From Nitrospira sp. (lineage in GTDB: Bacteria; Nitrospirota; Nitrospiria; Nitrospirales; Nitrospiraceae), in the NCBI GenBank assembly GCA_020697375.1, contig JAJFBJ010000030.1, positions 1-34,376 of the forward strand: a stretch of DNA of 34,376 nucleotides, in the 5' to 3' direction. Made by a program: the position numbers and the translations under genes. The notes beneath the pieces were generated by a model, which ran no database searches, was not told where the DNA came from, and worked only from the letters and a program-made list of their open reading frames with translations. Position 1 is the first letter of the stretch, and each line of letters begins with the position of its first letter. Below, one piece after another: positions 24,994-33,276 of this stretch.

Positions 24994-26280
24994 TTAGGCG
25001 GCATTTCCAGTCGCGGCGCTCTGATGATCGAGCCGTTGGCACCAAGGAATCATCAAGGAGATGAGCAGGGCCGTCCCGACCCCCACAGCTGCCATGGCGA
25101 AAAGTGCGAATGAGGGATCATATCGGTCGGCAGCCCAACCGAATACGGTCATCCCCAAAATAGCCATGCCCATGGTACCGGTATTGAATACGCCAAAAAT
25201 TCTCGCCAGGAGTTCCTTGGGCGTCTTTTCCTGCAGCGAAGCCGATACGATCGGAGAGACGAGTCCGGAGCTTCCGCCGACGGCTGCAATCAACAAGGCG
25301 GCCATCAGCAGCGAGCGGGTCCAGATCAGAGCGAGAACGGCGAGCCCCCCGATGAGCGCGGCGCCGGCCATAAGCCAGAGGCGTCGGCATAGAACCGTTT
25401 GTTCGGACAAGACCAGCCAAAGTGTGGCGATGAGCAGGCCGGCTCCGAGGGCAGACCAGAGCCAGCCTAATTCCACGGAGTCGACGTGCAGGACCCGTTC
25501 TCCGATGACCGGGAGCATGAAGATAAAGCCGGTCGAACTGAACATGAACACCGACGCGATGATCACCAGCAGTAAGAGGATCCGATGGTCCTGAAACACA
25601 AACTTGAAGCCTGCGCGCAAGTCTTCCCAGACCGTTTTCGTTGAGGCGCGGCTCTTCTCGGTCTGCGGGGGCAACGCGATCGGGAGTTTGCAGAGAGCCG
25701 ACAGGAAGAACGTGCCGGCATTGACATACAGGACGTTTTGCGCCCCCATCATCGCGATCAACATGCCGCTCACGGCCGGACCCACAAGCTGGCCGATGGT
25801 CACGCTGCTCTGAATCAGCGCATTGGCCGGAGTCAGAAGATTGTGTTCTGCGACAAGGGGAACGGTGGCGCTCAGGGTCGGACCATAGGCCATTGAAAAG
25901 CAGGAGATGATGAAGACGATGACATAGAGAGTGGGGAGCGAGAGGATTCCCATCGTATACAAGATCGGGATCACGACCAGGAGTCCGACCCGAACCAGGT
26001 CGATGACGATCAGGGTGGCTCGTTTTGGCAGGCGGTCTAAATACACGCCGGCGAAGGGGCCGAACAGCAGGGGTGGGATGGTCTGCAGCACTCCGATGAC
26101 CGTCATCTTGAGCGCTGAACCGGTGAGTTCATACACAAAAAACAGGAGGGCCACTCTCGTCAGACCGTCACCGATTTGGGAAATCACTTGGCCTGACCAC
26201 AGCCAGCCGAAATTACGCGTTTTCAGCAGCCGGCGCCAGTCGCCTGTCTGGCTGGATATCTTGTGGAATCGAGTGCGCAA
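24994..26280 (-). CDS. MFS transporter, EntS/MFS_3-like exporter
   Basis: This 428-residue protein has about 12 predicted transmembrane helices. The start is SLFxxRNFxxLWxxQ-like (LLKTRNFGWLWSGQVISQIGDG), then a VYLDRLPKR loop between helices 2 and 3 and a central cytoplasmic loop (about residues 200-225). These features suit the MFS_3/EntS-type drug or siderophore exporters rather than sugar importers. The only usable start is TTG at 26280, since an in-frame stop lies just upstream; GGGAGG and AAGG precede it. It is convergent with the FhlA-like regulator. A small exported-protein gene lies 121 bases upstream on the same strand and could share its transcript. The substrate cannot be told. 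Confidence 0.85.
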   Translation of the reverse strand: MRTRFHKISSQTGDWRRLLKTRNFGWLWSGQVISQIGDGLTRVALLFFVYELTGSALKMTVIGVLQTIPPLLFGPFAGVYLDRLPKRATLIVIDLVRVGLLVVIPILYTMGILSLPTLYVIVFIISCFSMAYGPTLSATVPLVAEHNLLTPANALIQSSVTIGQLVGPAVSGMLIAMMGAQNVLYVNAGTFFLSALCKLPIALPPQTEKSRASTKTVWEDLRAGFKFVFQDHRILLLLVIIASVFMFSSTGFIFMLPVIGERVLHVDSVELGWLWSALGAGLLIATLWLVLSEQTVLCRRLWLMAGAALIGGLAVLALIWTRSLLMAALLIAAVGGSSGLVSPIVSASLQEKTPKELLARIFGVFNTGTMGMAILGMTVFGWAADRYDPSFALFAMAAVGVGTALLISLMIPWCQRLDHQSAATGNAA

Positions 26281-26401
26281 TGAGCCTTGCGTCGCCTCCC
26301 ATCAGCGACCGTAAACCCTTTTCCGTGCTTGCCGTCACGGGCTCCTGCCTGCTGCCCCATCTCGCATCGCACGATATCGGTCAGTGGAGTATGGGACAAC
26401 T

Positions 26402-26695
26402 TCAGTTCGAGGGGTCGGTCGGAAGTTTGATGAGCTTGGTTACCATGCCATCTTCGTTCGTTTCGATACTGACATGGTCGCCGACATTGATGCCCTGAAA
26501 GAGACGACGATCGATTGCCGCGAAAGATCGAATGTCTCCGGCGGGCATTCTCAGAATCATGGACAGCGCCTCCTGTTCAATGGAAACGACCGTGCCGCCG
26601 ACGAGCGGAGGACTATATTCCGGAGCTTCCGGCGCCGCGACCCCGAGCGTAAAACAGAGCATCACAATGAGAGAAACCCGCATTACGAGATCCAT
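26402..26695 (-). CDS. Small exported protein, possibly OB-fold
   Basis: This 97-residue protein has a signal peptide (about residues 5-24) and a 70-residue beta-rich domain. The GGTVVSIEQEALSMIL start and the later INVGDHVSIETNEDGMVTKL are the kind of pattern seen in small periplasmic OB-fold proteins such as CusF-like or DUF1344-like ones. It lacks the His/Met/Trp copper site of CusF, so metal binding is not supported. The ATG at 26683 is an alternative start that would begin directly at the signal peptide; neither has a good ribosome-binding site. It is divergent from ackA across 173 bases and is followed by the MFS gene. Confidence 0.6.
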   Translation of the reverse strand: MDLVMRVSLIVMLCFTLGVAAPEAPEYSPPLVGGTVVSIEQEALSMILRMPAGDIRSFAAIDRRLFQGINVGDHVSIETNEDGMVTKLIKLPTDPSN

Positions 26696-26790
26696 CGACT
26701 TTACTATACGGCTCAGCCATAACGGTCAGAACTAGGGTTGTCCCTTGTGGCGAATCGACATGGTGAATGTACGGTGATGGAAAAGCGGTG

Positions 26791-26812
26791 AGTTGACCTC
26801 ATGAGCTCAACT
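26791..26812. promoter_or_regulatory. Operator-like 22-bp near-perfect palindrome before ackA
   Basis: Outer arms AGTTGA (26791-26796) and TCAACT (26807-26812) and a central TCATGA make a 22-bp sequence that equals its reverse complement at 20 of 22 positions. It lies 56 bases before the ackA start in the divergent region shared with the small exported-protein gene, which is a natural place for a repressor or activator dimer. A shorter inverted repeat, CACTA/TAGTG, follows at about 26840-26858. Confidence 0.5.
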
Positions 26813-26868
26813 TTTGGGTTGCGCTGTTTTCCTAGCGTCACTATGTTGGACGTAGTGTCAGGCCATCA

Positions 26869-28080
26869 ATGACGGGAACCGATACCCGCACATCCATGAT
26901 TTTGACCCTCAACGCCGGATCGTCGAGCGTGAAGTGGGCGCTCTTTCGCGCCGGCTCTCCTCCGGTTCGCACCGCATCGGGGAAGGCCGAACGGATCGGG
27001 CTTTCCGACGGACTCGTGACCATGACGAATGTGGAGACAGGCCTGACCGATCGGCAGACCGTTCAGATAGAAAGCCATGCCGCTGCTGTCGCGCTGCTTA
27101 TCGACCAACTCTCGCATGGCGATGAAGCCTTGGCCCTGCAGGCGATCGGCCATCGGGTGGTGCATGGCGGGAGCCGCTATGCGGAGCCTTGCTTAGTGTC
27201 TCCCGAGGTGATGGAGGAGTTGCACCGGCTCAGCCCCTATGATCCGGAACACCTGCCGGCCGAAATGAACTTGATCGAAGCCTGTGGAGCACGATATCCG
27301 GGCGTGCCTCAAGTGGCCTGTTTCGATACGGGTTTCCATCGCCATTTGCCGCGCGTGGCCCATGTGATCGCCATCCCGCGCCGGTATGAAAAGCTGGGCA
27401 TCCGGCGGTACGGGTTCCACGGGCTTTCCTATGCCTATCTGATGGAAGAACTGGAGCGTTTGGCCGGCAGGGAGGCTTCCCGGAGCAAGGTGATCCTCGC
27501 CCATTTGGGAAACGGCGCGAGCTTGGCCGCGGTGCGGGACGGAATGAGCATCGACACGACAATGGGATTTACGCCTGCTTCAGGTCTGCCGATGAGCACC
27601 AGATCCGGTGATCTGGATCCGGGTCTAGTCTCCTATTTATCCGAAACCGAAGGCATGACGGTGGAACAGTTTCACCATATGGTACATGCCCGATCCGGCT
27701 TGCTGGGTGTGTCCGAGATCAGCCCGGACATGCGTGACCTGTTGGAGCATGAAACCCGTGACCTGCGTGCCGCGGAGGCGGTGGCGCTGTTCTGCTATCA
27801 GGGCAAAAAATGGATCGGCGCCTATGCGGCGGCGCTGGGTGGATTGGATCAGCTCGTGTTCAGCGGCGGGATCGGCGAACGGTCCTCCATCGTGCGGGCC
27901 CGCATGTGTGAGGGCCTGGACTTCCTGGGCATCCGGCTGGATCATGATTGCAACGAATCCGGAGCCGCAGTCATTTCCCGTCCGGGAAACCCTGTGACGG
28001 TGCGAGTCATTCATACCGATGAAGAAATTCAGATTGCGCAATCGGTCTGCCGGCTGTTGGAGCTGGACGCAGGCCGTTGA
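26869..28080 (+). CDS. ackA: Acetate kinase
   Basis: This 403-residue enzyme of normal length converts acetyl phosphate and ADP to acetate and ATP, reversibly, in the cytoplasm. The family signatures are complete: N15 in LNAGSSSVKW, R96 in GHRVVHGG, FDTGFH (D153, H157), YGFHG, HLGNG, R245 in TRSGDLDPG, GGIGE (333-337) and the C-terminal E385-E386 pair of the DEE-IA signature. The ATG at 26869 has only a weak CAGG upstream; an internal ATG at 26896 would remove nine residues of no known importance. It is the first gene of an ackA-xfp-HAD operon. No phosphotransacetylase gene is present, so its acetyl phosphate is expected to come from the phosphoketolase next to it. Confidence 0.96.
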   Translation: MTGTDTRTSMILTLNAGSSSVKWALFRAGSPPVRTASGKAERIGLSDGLVTMTNVETGLTDRQTVQIESHAAAVALLIDQLSHGDEALALQAIGHRVVHGGSRYAEPCLVSPEVMEELHRLSPYDPEHLPAEMNLIEACGARYPGVPQVACFDTGFHRHLPRVAHVIAIPRRYEKLGIRRYGFHGLSYAYLMEELERLAGREASRSKVILAHLGNGASLAAVRDGMSIDTTMGFTPASGLPMSTRSGDLDPGLVSYLSETEGMTVEQFHHMVHARSGLLGVSEISPDMRDLLEHETRDLRAAEAVALFCYQGKKWIGAYAAALGGLDQLVFSGGIGERSSIVRARMCEGLDFLGIRLDHDCNESGAAVISRPGNPVTVRVIHTDEEIQIAQSVCRLLELDAGR

Positions 28081-28150
28081 CGAAGACAAGCGATCGGCTC
28101 TGCCGATCCGGACGAAGTGCCGCGAACCACCAAACTGAAAGAGGATATTG

Positions 28151-30529
28151 ATGACACAGACAAAAATGCAGGCGAGCCGGCCGTTGAGCAAAGACATGGC
28201 GCAACGGATTCATGCCTACTGGAGGGCGGCAAATTACCTGTCCGTGGGACAGATTTACTTGCTGCAGAATCCGTTGCTGAAGGAACCGCTCAAGCGAGAA
28301 GACATCAAGTCCCGCCTGCTCGGCCATTGGGGGACGACTCCGGGGCTGAATTTCATCTATGTCCACCTCAACCGCATCATCAAGGAACAGGACCTGCCGG
28401 TGCTCTATATCACGGGCCCGGGGCATGGCGGTCCGGGGATCGTTGCGAACGTCTATCTTGAAGGAACCTACAGCGAGGTCTATCCGAACATTACACAGGA
28501 CGAAGCGGGGCTACAGCGGCTGTTCAAGCAGTTTTCCTTTCCTGGCGGCATTCCAAGCCATGTCGCGCCGGAAATACCGGGATCGATTCACGAGGGCGGC
28601 GAACTGGGTTATTCCCTGGCCCACGCCTATGGGGCTGCCTTCGACCATCCCGAATTGCTTGTCGCCTGTGTAATCGGAGACGGTGAAGCTGAAACTGGTC
28701 CATTGGCTGGGAGCTGGCATGGGAATAAGTTTCTGAACCCCGTGCGGGACGGCGCCGTGCTGCCGATTCTGCATTTGAACGGTTATAAAATTGCCGGGCC
28801 CACCCTGCTGGCGCGCATGCCGCCAGACGAACTCAAATCCTTGCTGATCGGCTATGGCCATCAGCCCTACTTCGTAGAAGGCGACGATCCCGAGGAGATG
28901 CACCAATTGATGGCCTCGGCGCTGGATGAGATCACCGCCAAGATTCGGGTTATTCAGCAGGAGGCTCGGACGACGGGATTCACCGGCCGGCCATGCTGGC
29001 CGATGATTGTGTTGCGGACGCCCAAAGGATGGACCGGTCCAAAAGAGGTGGACGGCAAGAAAATAGAAGGAAACTTCCATTCCCACCAGGTGCCGATGGG
29101 AGACATGGATCGGCCCGAGCATGTGCAGCTGCTGGAAGACTGGTTGAAAAGCTATAAGCCGGAAGAGCTGTTCGACGAAACGGGAAAATTGATGCCTGAA
29201 CTGGCCGATTTGGCGCCGTCCGGCGAGCGGCGCATGGGCGCCATTCCCTGCTCGAACGGCGGCAGCATTCTTCGTGAGCTCCACATGCCGGATTTCCGCG
29301 AGTATGCGGTTCCGGTGACGAAGCCCGGCGCGAGCAAAGCCGAGGCGACCAGGGTTCAAGGATTGTTTCTGCGCGATGTGATGAAAGCCAATGGGACGAA
29401 TTTTAGACTGTTCGGGCCGGACGAGACGACATCGAACCGTTGGACCGCGGTGTTCGAAGTGGCGGATCGTTGCTCCACCGAAGAAATATTGAGCACCGAC
29501 GAACATGTGGCGCATGACGGGCGGGTCATGGAGGTGCTGAGTGAACATCTCTGTCAGGGCTGGCTGGAAGGGTATCTCTTGACAGGCCGCCATGGATTCT
29601 TCAATTGCTACGAGGCATTCATCCACATCGTGGATTCGATGTTCAATCAGCATGCGAAGTGGCTGAAGACCTCGCGGGAAATATCATGGCGCCGGTCGAT
29701 CGCCTCGCTCAATTATCTGCTGACCTCGCATGTTTGGCGGCAGGACCACAACGGCTTCAGCCATCAGGATCCGGGGTTCATCGACCACGTGGTCAACAAA
29801 AAGGCCGAAGTTATCCGGGTCTATCTGCCGCCCGACGCGAATACGCTGCTTTCCGTGACCGACCATTGTCTGCGCAGCCGAAATTACGTAAACGTGATCG
29901 TGGCCGGCAAGCAGCCGTCGCCCCAGTGGCTGGATATGGACTCCGCCGTCCTGCATTGCACGGCCGGAATCGGTATTTGGGAATGGGCGAGCAACGACCG
30001 CGGCAGCGAACCGGACGTCGTGATGGCCTGTTGCGGCGACGTGCCCACCATGGAAACTCTGGCGGCGGTGGAATTGCTACGCGTCGCCCTGCCTAATCTG
30101 AAAGTGCGCGTCATCAACATCGTCGACCTCATGAGGCTGCAACCGACCAGTGAGCATCCGAACGGACTGTCCGACAAGGAGTTCGATGCGTTATTTACTA
30201 CCGACAAACCGATTATCTTCGCCTTTCATGGCTATCCTTGGTTGATCCACCGCTTGACCTATCGCCGGACCAATCATCATAACCTGCATGTGCGTGGTTA
30301 TAAGGAAGAGGGGACGACGACGACGCCCTTCGACATGGTGGTGTTGAACGACCTGGATCGGTTTCATCTGGTGGCCGATGTCGTAGACCGCGTGCCGCAA
30401 CTCGGCGCGCGTGCCGCATATCTCAAACAGGACATGCGCCACAAGCGCATCGAGCACAGGCAGTATATCGCCAAGCACGGCATCGATATGCCGGAGGTCA
30501 GAGATTGGAAATGGAGCGGCAAGCGATAG
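28151..30529 (+). CDS. xfp: Xylulose-5-phosphate/fructose-6-phosphate phosphoketolase
   Basis: This 792-residue thiamine-diphosphate enzyme is typical of the family (about 790-825). It cleaves xylulose 5-phosphate (and often fructose 6-phosphate) with phosphate to acetyl phosphate plus glyceraldehyde 3-phosphate (or erythrose 4-phosphate). Visible markers are GHGGP (91-95), the TPP/Mg-binding [19 protein letters not shown] (from 176), [12 protein letters not shown] and [10 protein letters not shown]. The ATG at 28151 follows AGAGGA; the preceding TTG is in frame but unnecessary. It lies 70 bases after ackA, and together they form a short route from sugar phosphates to acetate with ATP gain. 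In an autotroph the pair could drain Calvin-like or pentose-phosphate intermediates or work in storage breakdown, which is inference. Confidence 0.96.
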   Translation: MTQTKMQASRPLSKDMAQRIHAYWRAANYLSVGQIYLLQNPLLKEPLKREDIKSRLLGHWGTTPGLNFIYVHLNRIIKEQDLPVLYITGPGHGGPGIVANVYLEGTYSEVYPNITQDEAGLQRLFKQFSFPGGIPSHVAPEIPGSIHEGGELGYSLAHAYGAAFDHPELLVACVIGDGEAETGPLAGSWHGNKFLNPVRDGAVLPILHLNGYKIAGPTLLARMPPDELKSLLIGYGHQPYFVEGDDPEEMHQLMASALDEITAKIRVIQQEARTTGFTGRPCWPMIVLRTPKGWTGPKEVDGKKIEGNFHSHQVPMGDMDRPEHVQLLEDWLKSYKPEELFDETGKLMPELADLAPSGERRMGAIPCSNGGSILRELHMPDFREYAVPVTKPGASKAEATRVQGLFLRDVMKANGTNFRLFGPDETTSNRWTAVFEVADRCSTEEILSTDEHVAHDGRVMEVLSEHLCQGWLEGYLLTGRHGFFNCYEAFIHIVDSMFNQHAKWLKTSREISWRRSIASLNYLLTSHVWRQDHNGFSHQDPGFIDHVVNKKAEVIRVYLPPDANTLLSVTDHCLRSRNYVNVIVAGKQPSPQWLDMDSAVLHCTAGIGIWEWASNDRGSEPDVVMACCGDVPTMETLAAVELLRVALPNLKVRVINIVDLMRLQPTSEHPNGLSDKEFDALFTTDKPIIFAFHGYPWLIHRLTYRRTNHHNLHVRGYKEEGTTTTPFDMVVLNDLDRFHLVADVVDRVPQLGARAAYLKQDMRHKRIEHRQYIAKHGIDMPEVRDWKWSGKR

Positions 30530-30539
30530 GGGGCAGGTC

Positions 30540-31220
30540 ATGTCGTCTTCAACCCTGGTGGTGCTGTTCGATGTCGACAACACCCTGCTGGACAACGATC
30601 GAGTCACGGCGGATCTCAGGCAACACCTGGAGAAGGAAGTCGGTCCCGAGCGGGGGCAGTTGTATTGGGATATCCTCGAACAGCTGCGCCATGAATTGGG
30701 CTACGTGGACTATTTGGGCGCGCTGCAACGGTATCGGCATGAACATCCGCGCGATCCGCACCTCTTGACGGTTTCGCGATTTCTGGTGAATTATCCGTTC
30801 GCCGAACGGCTGTTCCCGCAAGCGCTGGAAGTCGTGCACCATGCCAGACAATGGGGCAAGGCGGTTATTCTATCGGATGGCGACGTGGTGTTTCAGCCAC
30901 GCAAGATCGAGCGGTCCGGTCTCTTCGATGCCGTTGAGGAAAACGTTTTGATCTATATCCATAAAGAACAGGAGCTGGATGACGTTGAACGGCGGTATCC
31001 CGCCGATCATTACGTTCTCGTGGACGATAAGTTACGCATCCTCGCCGCCGTGAAGGAGTACTGGGGCTCTCGTGTGACCACGGTTTTCCCGCGGCAGGGG
31101 CACTATGCCAGAGACCCCGAGGCGTTGCGGACATTTCCCGCGGCCGATCTCTCGATAGAGCGCATCGGTGACTTGCTGGCCGTCGATGTGCCGGGGCTTT
31201 TCCCCGGACGCATCTCATAA
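30540..31220 (+). CDS. HAD-superfamily hydrolase (phosphatase-like)
   Basis: This is a 226-residue protein from the ATG at 30540, ten bases after xfp and preceded by GGGGGCAGG. Motif I is DVDNT (nucleophile D11, acid/base D13), motif II is the LSDGD serine, a lysine candidate is in QPRKIERSG, and motif IV is LVDDK. A helical cap (about residues 20-90) sits after motif I, so it is a C1-cap enzyme such as a phosphoglycolate phosphatase or beta-phosphoglucomutase relative. The substrate is not evident. Tight linkage to ackA-xfp suggests dephosphorylation of a sugar phosphate or a side product of that pathway. The frame is open further upstream inside xfp, but no start there is better. Confidence 0.85.
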   Translation: MSSSTLVVLFDVDNTLLDNDRVTADLRQHLEKEVGPERGQLYWDILEQLRHELGYVDYLGALQRYRHEHPRDPHLLTVSRFLVNYPFAERLFPQALEVVHHARQWGKAVILSDGDVVFQPRKIERSGLFDAVEENVLIYIHKEQELDDVERRYPADHYVLVDDKLRILAAVKEYWGSRVTTVFPRQGHYARDPEALRTFPAADLSIERIGDLLAVDVPGLFPGRIS

Positions 31221-31424
31221 TCTCACGGCTTTTTTCACCAAGCCCGCATCGGCCGGCACATCTAGTCACAGACGGAGGGGTGAAGACGGAGGCCGTTCAA
31301 TCCTGGCCATGTCTGCCTGCCAGGTCCCTGCGGCTTGGTTTGTCCTCAATGCTTCCCGCATCCTTAATGACCTCGAAGGCGAGGGCTTCGGCTGCCTGCC
31401 AGTCACTGCCCCAAGCGGATTGCG

Positions 31425-31940
31425 ATGAGAAATTATCAAGAGATGCAGAAGGCCGAGCCAAAAGCCAATCAATACCGCGCATTATTCCAGGTATCGGAAG
31501 CCATCGCCACCCACAGGGATCTGCATGAATTGTTTCAGGACCTCGCACAACGCCTTCCTCGCGTCGTCCTGGTGCATTTCGTCGCTCTCTCCTTATACGA
31601 TCCCGAACGCAATGTGATGAGGCTTCACACCCTCCAGACGAATGTCCCGGCCGACATCGTAGGCGGCCATGAAGAACCGATCGACGAAACGCCCGCCGGC
31701 TTGGTATGGCAAACGCAACAATCACTCAATACTCCTGATCTGTTCGAAGAACGGCGCTGGCCGCCGGCGCCCAACCCGGCACGACCCTTGAGAGCGGCGG
31801 AGCGCCACCATATCATGCGAGCGCTTCAGGCCACCAAATGGGTCCTCGGGGGGCCCAGCGGAGCCGCGGCTGCGCTGGGGATGAAGCGGACCACGCTCCA
31901 GTCAAAAATGCGGAAGCTCCAAATCTCTCGCCCCCGGTAA
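31425..31940 (+). CDS. Miniature GAF-HTH protein, internally deleted relative of the FhlA-like regulator
   Basis: This 171-residue protein has a partial GAF1 (about residues 14-108, with VSEAIATHRDLHELFQDLAQ and DPERNVMRLHTL) joined directly to a Fis-type helix-turn-helix (about 123-171, GMKRTTLQSKMRKLQISRP). Both ends align closely with the protein encoded at 22852; the last 49 residues are about three-quarters identical. The rest of GAF1, GAF2 and the whole AAA+ domain are missing, so it cannot activate sigma54. It could bind the same DNA site and compete with the full regulator, or be a decaying remnant that has kept its frame. The frame is clean with no internal stop. The start at 31425 has a weak ribosome-binding site; ATG at 31443 is an alternative. 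Confidence 0.65.
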   Translation: MRNYQEMQKAEPKANQYRALFQVSEAIATHRDLHELFQDLAQRLPRVVLVHFVALSLYDPERNVMRLHTLQTNVPADIVGGHEEPIDETPAGLVWQTQQSLNTPDLFEERRWPPAPNPARPLRAAERHHIMRALQATKWVLGGPSGAAAALGMKRTTLQSKMRKLQISRPR

Positions 31941-32293
31941 CGCCGCTCCGTCGGCACCGTGCCGCTCCGTCGGCGCACGGCGTCCGTCACGGCCTTTCCT
32001 CCCCCATCGAGCCCATTGCATTGACGGGTCCGGATCTCCTCTTCTGTCTATTACTTGCGTGTCGGCGAGAGGCTATCAGCATCTGGAACGGACTATGCTT
32101 GGATTGCCGTATATGGTTGAGCGCTGAGATGCCCAGATCCCGTTGTCTTCACCCGAGACAAGGGTAAGCGGACCATCCGAAGAAAGAGGCCGGCTCGAAG
32201 GTGTCTCGGCCAGATTTCGGTGATCATAGCGTCACCGTATGCTTCCGCAAAAGTGACGTACGGTAAGTGGCTTGGAAGGAAAGGAGGCCATCG
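31941..32293. other. Intergenic region after the miniature regulator
   Basis: These 353 bases hold the short tandem repeat at 31942-31974 and, near 32230-32264, overlapping inverted repeats (CGTCAC with GTGACG, ACCGTA with TACGGT) that allow alternative pairings before the next gene. A good ribosome-binding site AAGGAGG (32281-32287) closes it. I see no gene and no convincing promoter. Confidence 0.45.
31942..31974 (+). repeat. Tandem 14-base hairpin repeat
   Basis: GCCGCTCCGTCGGC occurs at 31942-31955 and again at 31961-31974, one repeat every 19 bases. Each copy is itself a GCCG/CGGC hairpin with a 6-base loop. It begins two bases after the miniature-regulator stop codon, so it may act at the 3' end of that mRNA. 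Confidence 0.5.
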
Positions 32294-32515
32294 ATGGCTC
32301 TGGCAGCCGAATCGTTGTCGAAATCGTTTGAGCAAGGGACTATGGACGATGACATTCAACTTGCCCGCATCACGTCATGTTCGCGCTGCGGGGGCCTCAT
32401 GGTCATCGAGCAGCAGGTCGATCTTCCGATCCATCGCTGCGTGCAATGTGGAGAGTGCATTGATCCGATCATTCTTCAAAACCGTCGCCGGAGCCTGTCG
32501 GTCGGCCCGGGTTGA
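32294..32515 (+). CDS. Small zinc-ribbon protein of unknown function
   Basis: This 73-residue protein starts at ATG 32294, six bases after a strong AAGGAGG. It has two CxxC knuckles, CSRCGG (about residues 29-34) and CVQCGE (about 49-54), a classic zinc-ribbon arrangement; an N-terminal 25 residues and a C-terminal basic tail flank it. It has no other recognisable feature, and nucleic-acid or protein binding is possible. A start at 32342 would leave just the ribbon. It lies 22 bases before the cupin gene and is probably co-transcribed with it. Confidence 0.65.
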   Translation: MALAAESLSKSFEQGTMDDDIQLARITSCSRCGGLMVIEQQVDLPIHRCVQCGECIDPIILQNRRRSLSVGPG

Positions 32516-32537
32516 ATTTCTTTTCAAGGAGGGTACG

Positions 32538-33047
32538 ATGCGTTCTATGATGTGGAGTCTATTGTTAGCTTCGGCGCTGATCGTCGGCCAGAGCCGGCAA
32601 CTCGATGCGAGCATGAGTGACCCGCAGATAGCCGTGCCGCACAAGGCCTCCATCGCGCATGGGGAGGGGAGGGACTGGACGGTGGTCAGCGTCGAACTGT
32701 CGCCCGGCGCCGCCGACTCGTGGCAATCCCGGACGAGGGAGGAATTCCTCTTCGTGCTGGAAGGCACGGGTCGCCTGGAGGACGGCGAGAAGCCCGCAAT
32801 CGTCTTGAAGCCGGGAACTGTCGCCACGCTTACATCAGTCCCTCGTCACGTGCTGAAAAACACCAGCCGGACGCGGACGTTGAAAGTACTCGTTGTTTAT
32901 CGGGCCGAGGAGAGACAACTGCATCCTCTCCTGGGCCGCATGGGGCAAGAATCGCAGGGAAGCAAGGAACCGAACTCGAATGGGAGGAGCGGGCAGCGCA
33001 AGAATGAGAAGCAACAGGAATCGCGGGACATCGGATTGATATTTTGA
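32538..33047 (+). CDS. Exported cupin-domain protein
   Basis: This 169-residue protein has a signal peptide (about residues 1-25) and a single cupin-2 barrel (about 45-125): SPGAADSWQSRTREEFLFVLEGTGRLEDG is followed by LKPGTVATLTSVPRHVLKN. The first cupin motif lacks the usual HxH pair (W-x-S instead), while E of EEFLFVLEG and H of PRHVLKN remain, so metal binding is uncertain. The C-terminal 40 residues are low-complexity, rich in Ser, Asn, Lys, Gln and Glu. AAGGAGG lies 6 bases before the ATG. The frame stays open far upstream, but that part overlaps the zinc-ribbon gene and lacks support. Function is unknown; a periplasmic sensor or small-molecule binder is plausible. Confidence 0.75.
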   Translation: MRSMMWSLLLASALIVGQSRQLDASMSDPQIAVPHKASIAHGEGRDWTVVSVELSPGAADSWQSRTREEFLFVLEGTGRLEDGEKPAIVLKPGTVATLTSVPRHVLKNTSRTRTLKVLVVYRAEERQLHPLLGRMGQESQGSKEPNSNGRSGQRKNEKQQESRDIGLIF

Positions 33048-33276
33048 GGCGGTACAGGAATCGCGAAGACGCGCGTCGCGCACATGGGAGAGGTCCGCAA
33101 CAGTCCATTGCCGGCCTGTTTGGATTGGAAGCCGGTGTCGTCGGCGCTGTATTGAATACAACGATGAGAAAAGGTGAAAATCATCGGTGACCGGAAGCCA
33201 TCGGAAAAGCCGAACACCGGGGGAACCGGCATATAACGCGGGCAGGTAGTTCTGAGAGGTGGGAAGGGCAGTGCTT

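Noticed and set aside
26773..26786. Possible sigma54 promoter before ackA
   Set aside because: Only the GG and GC positions match (CGGTGA, AAGC); the rest of both elements is wrong.
28511..29653. Long minus-strand open frame inside xfp
   Set aside because: It is a shadow of the phosphoketolase gene, with no ribosome-binding site or recognisable domain.
31191..31207. CCGGGG/CCCCGG hairpin as terminator of the ackA operon
   Set aside because: It lies inside the HAD gene, and the only T-run is about 20 bases beyond it.
33232..33237. TATAAC as -10 box for the RND adaptor
   Set aside because: No -35-like sequence exists 16-18 bases upstream.
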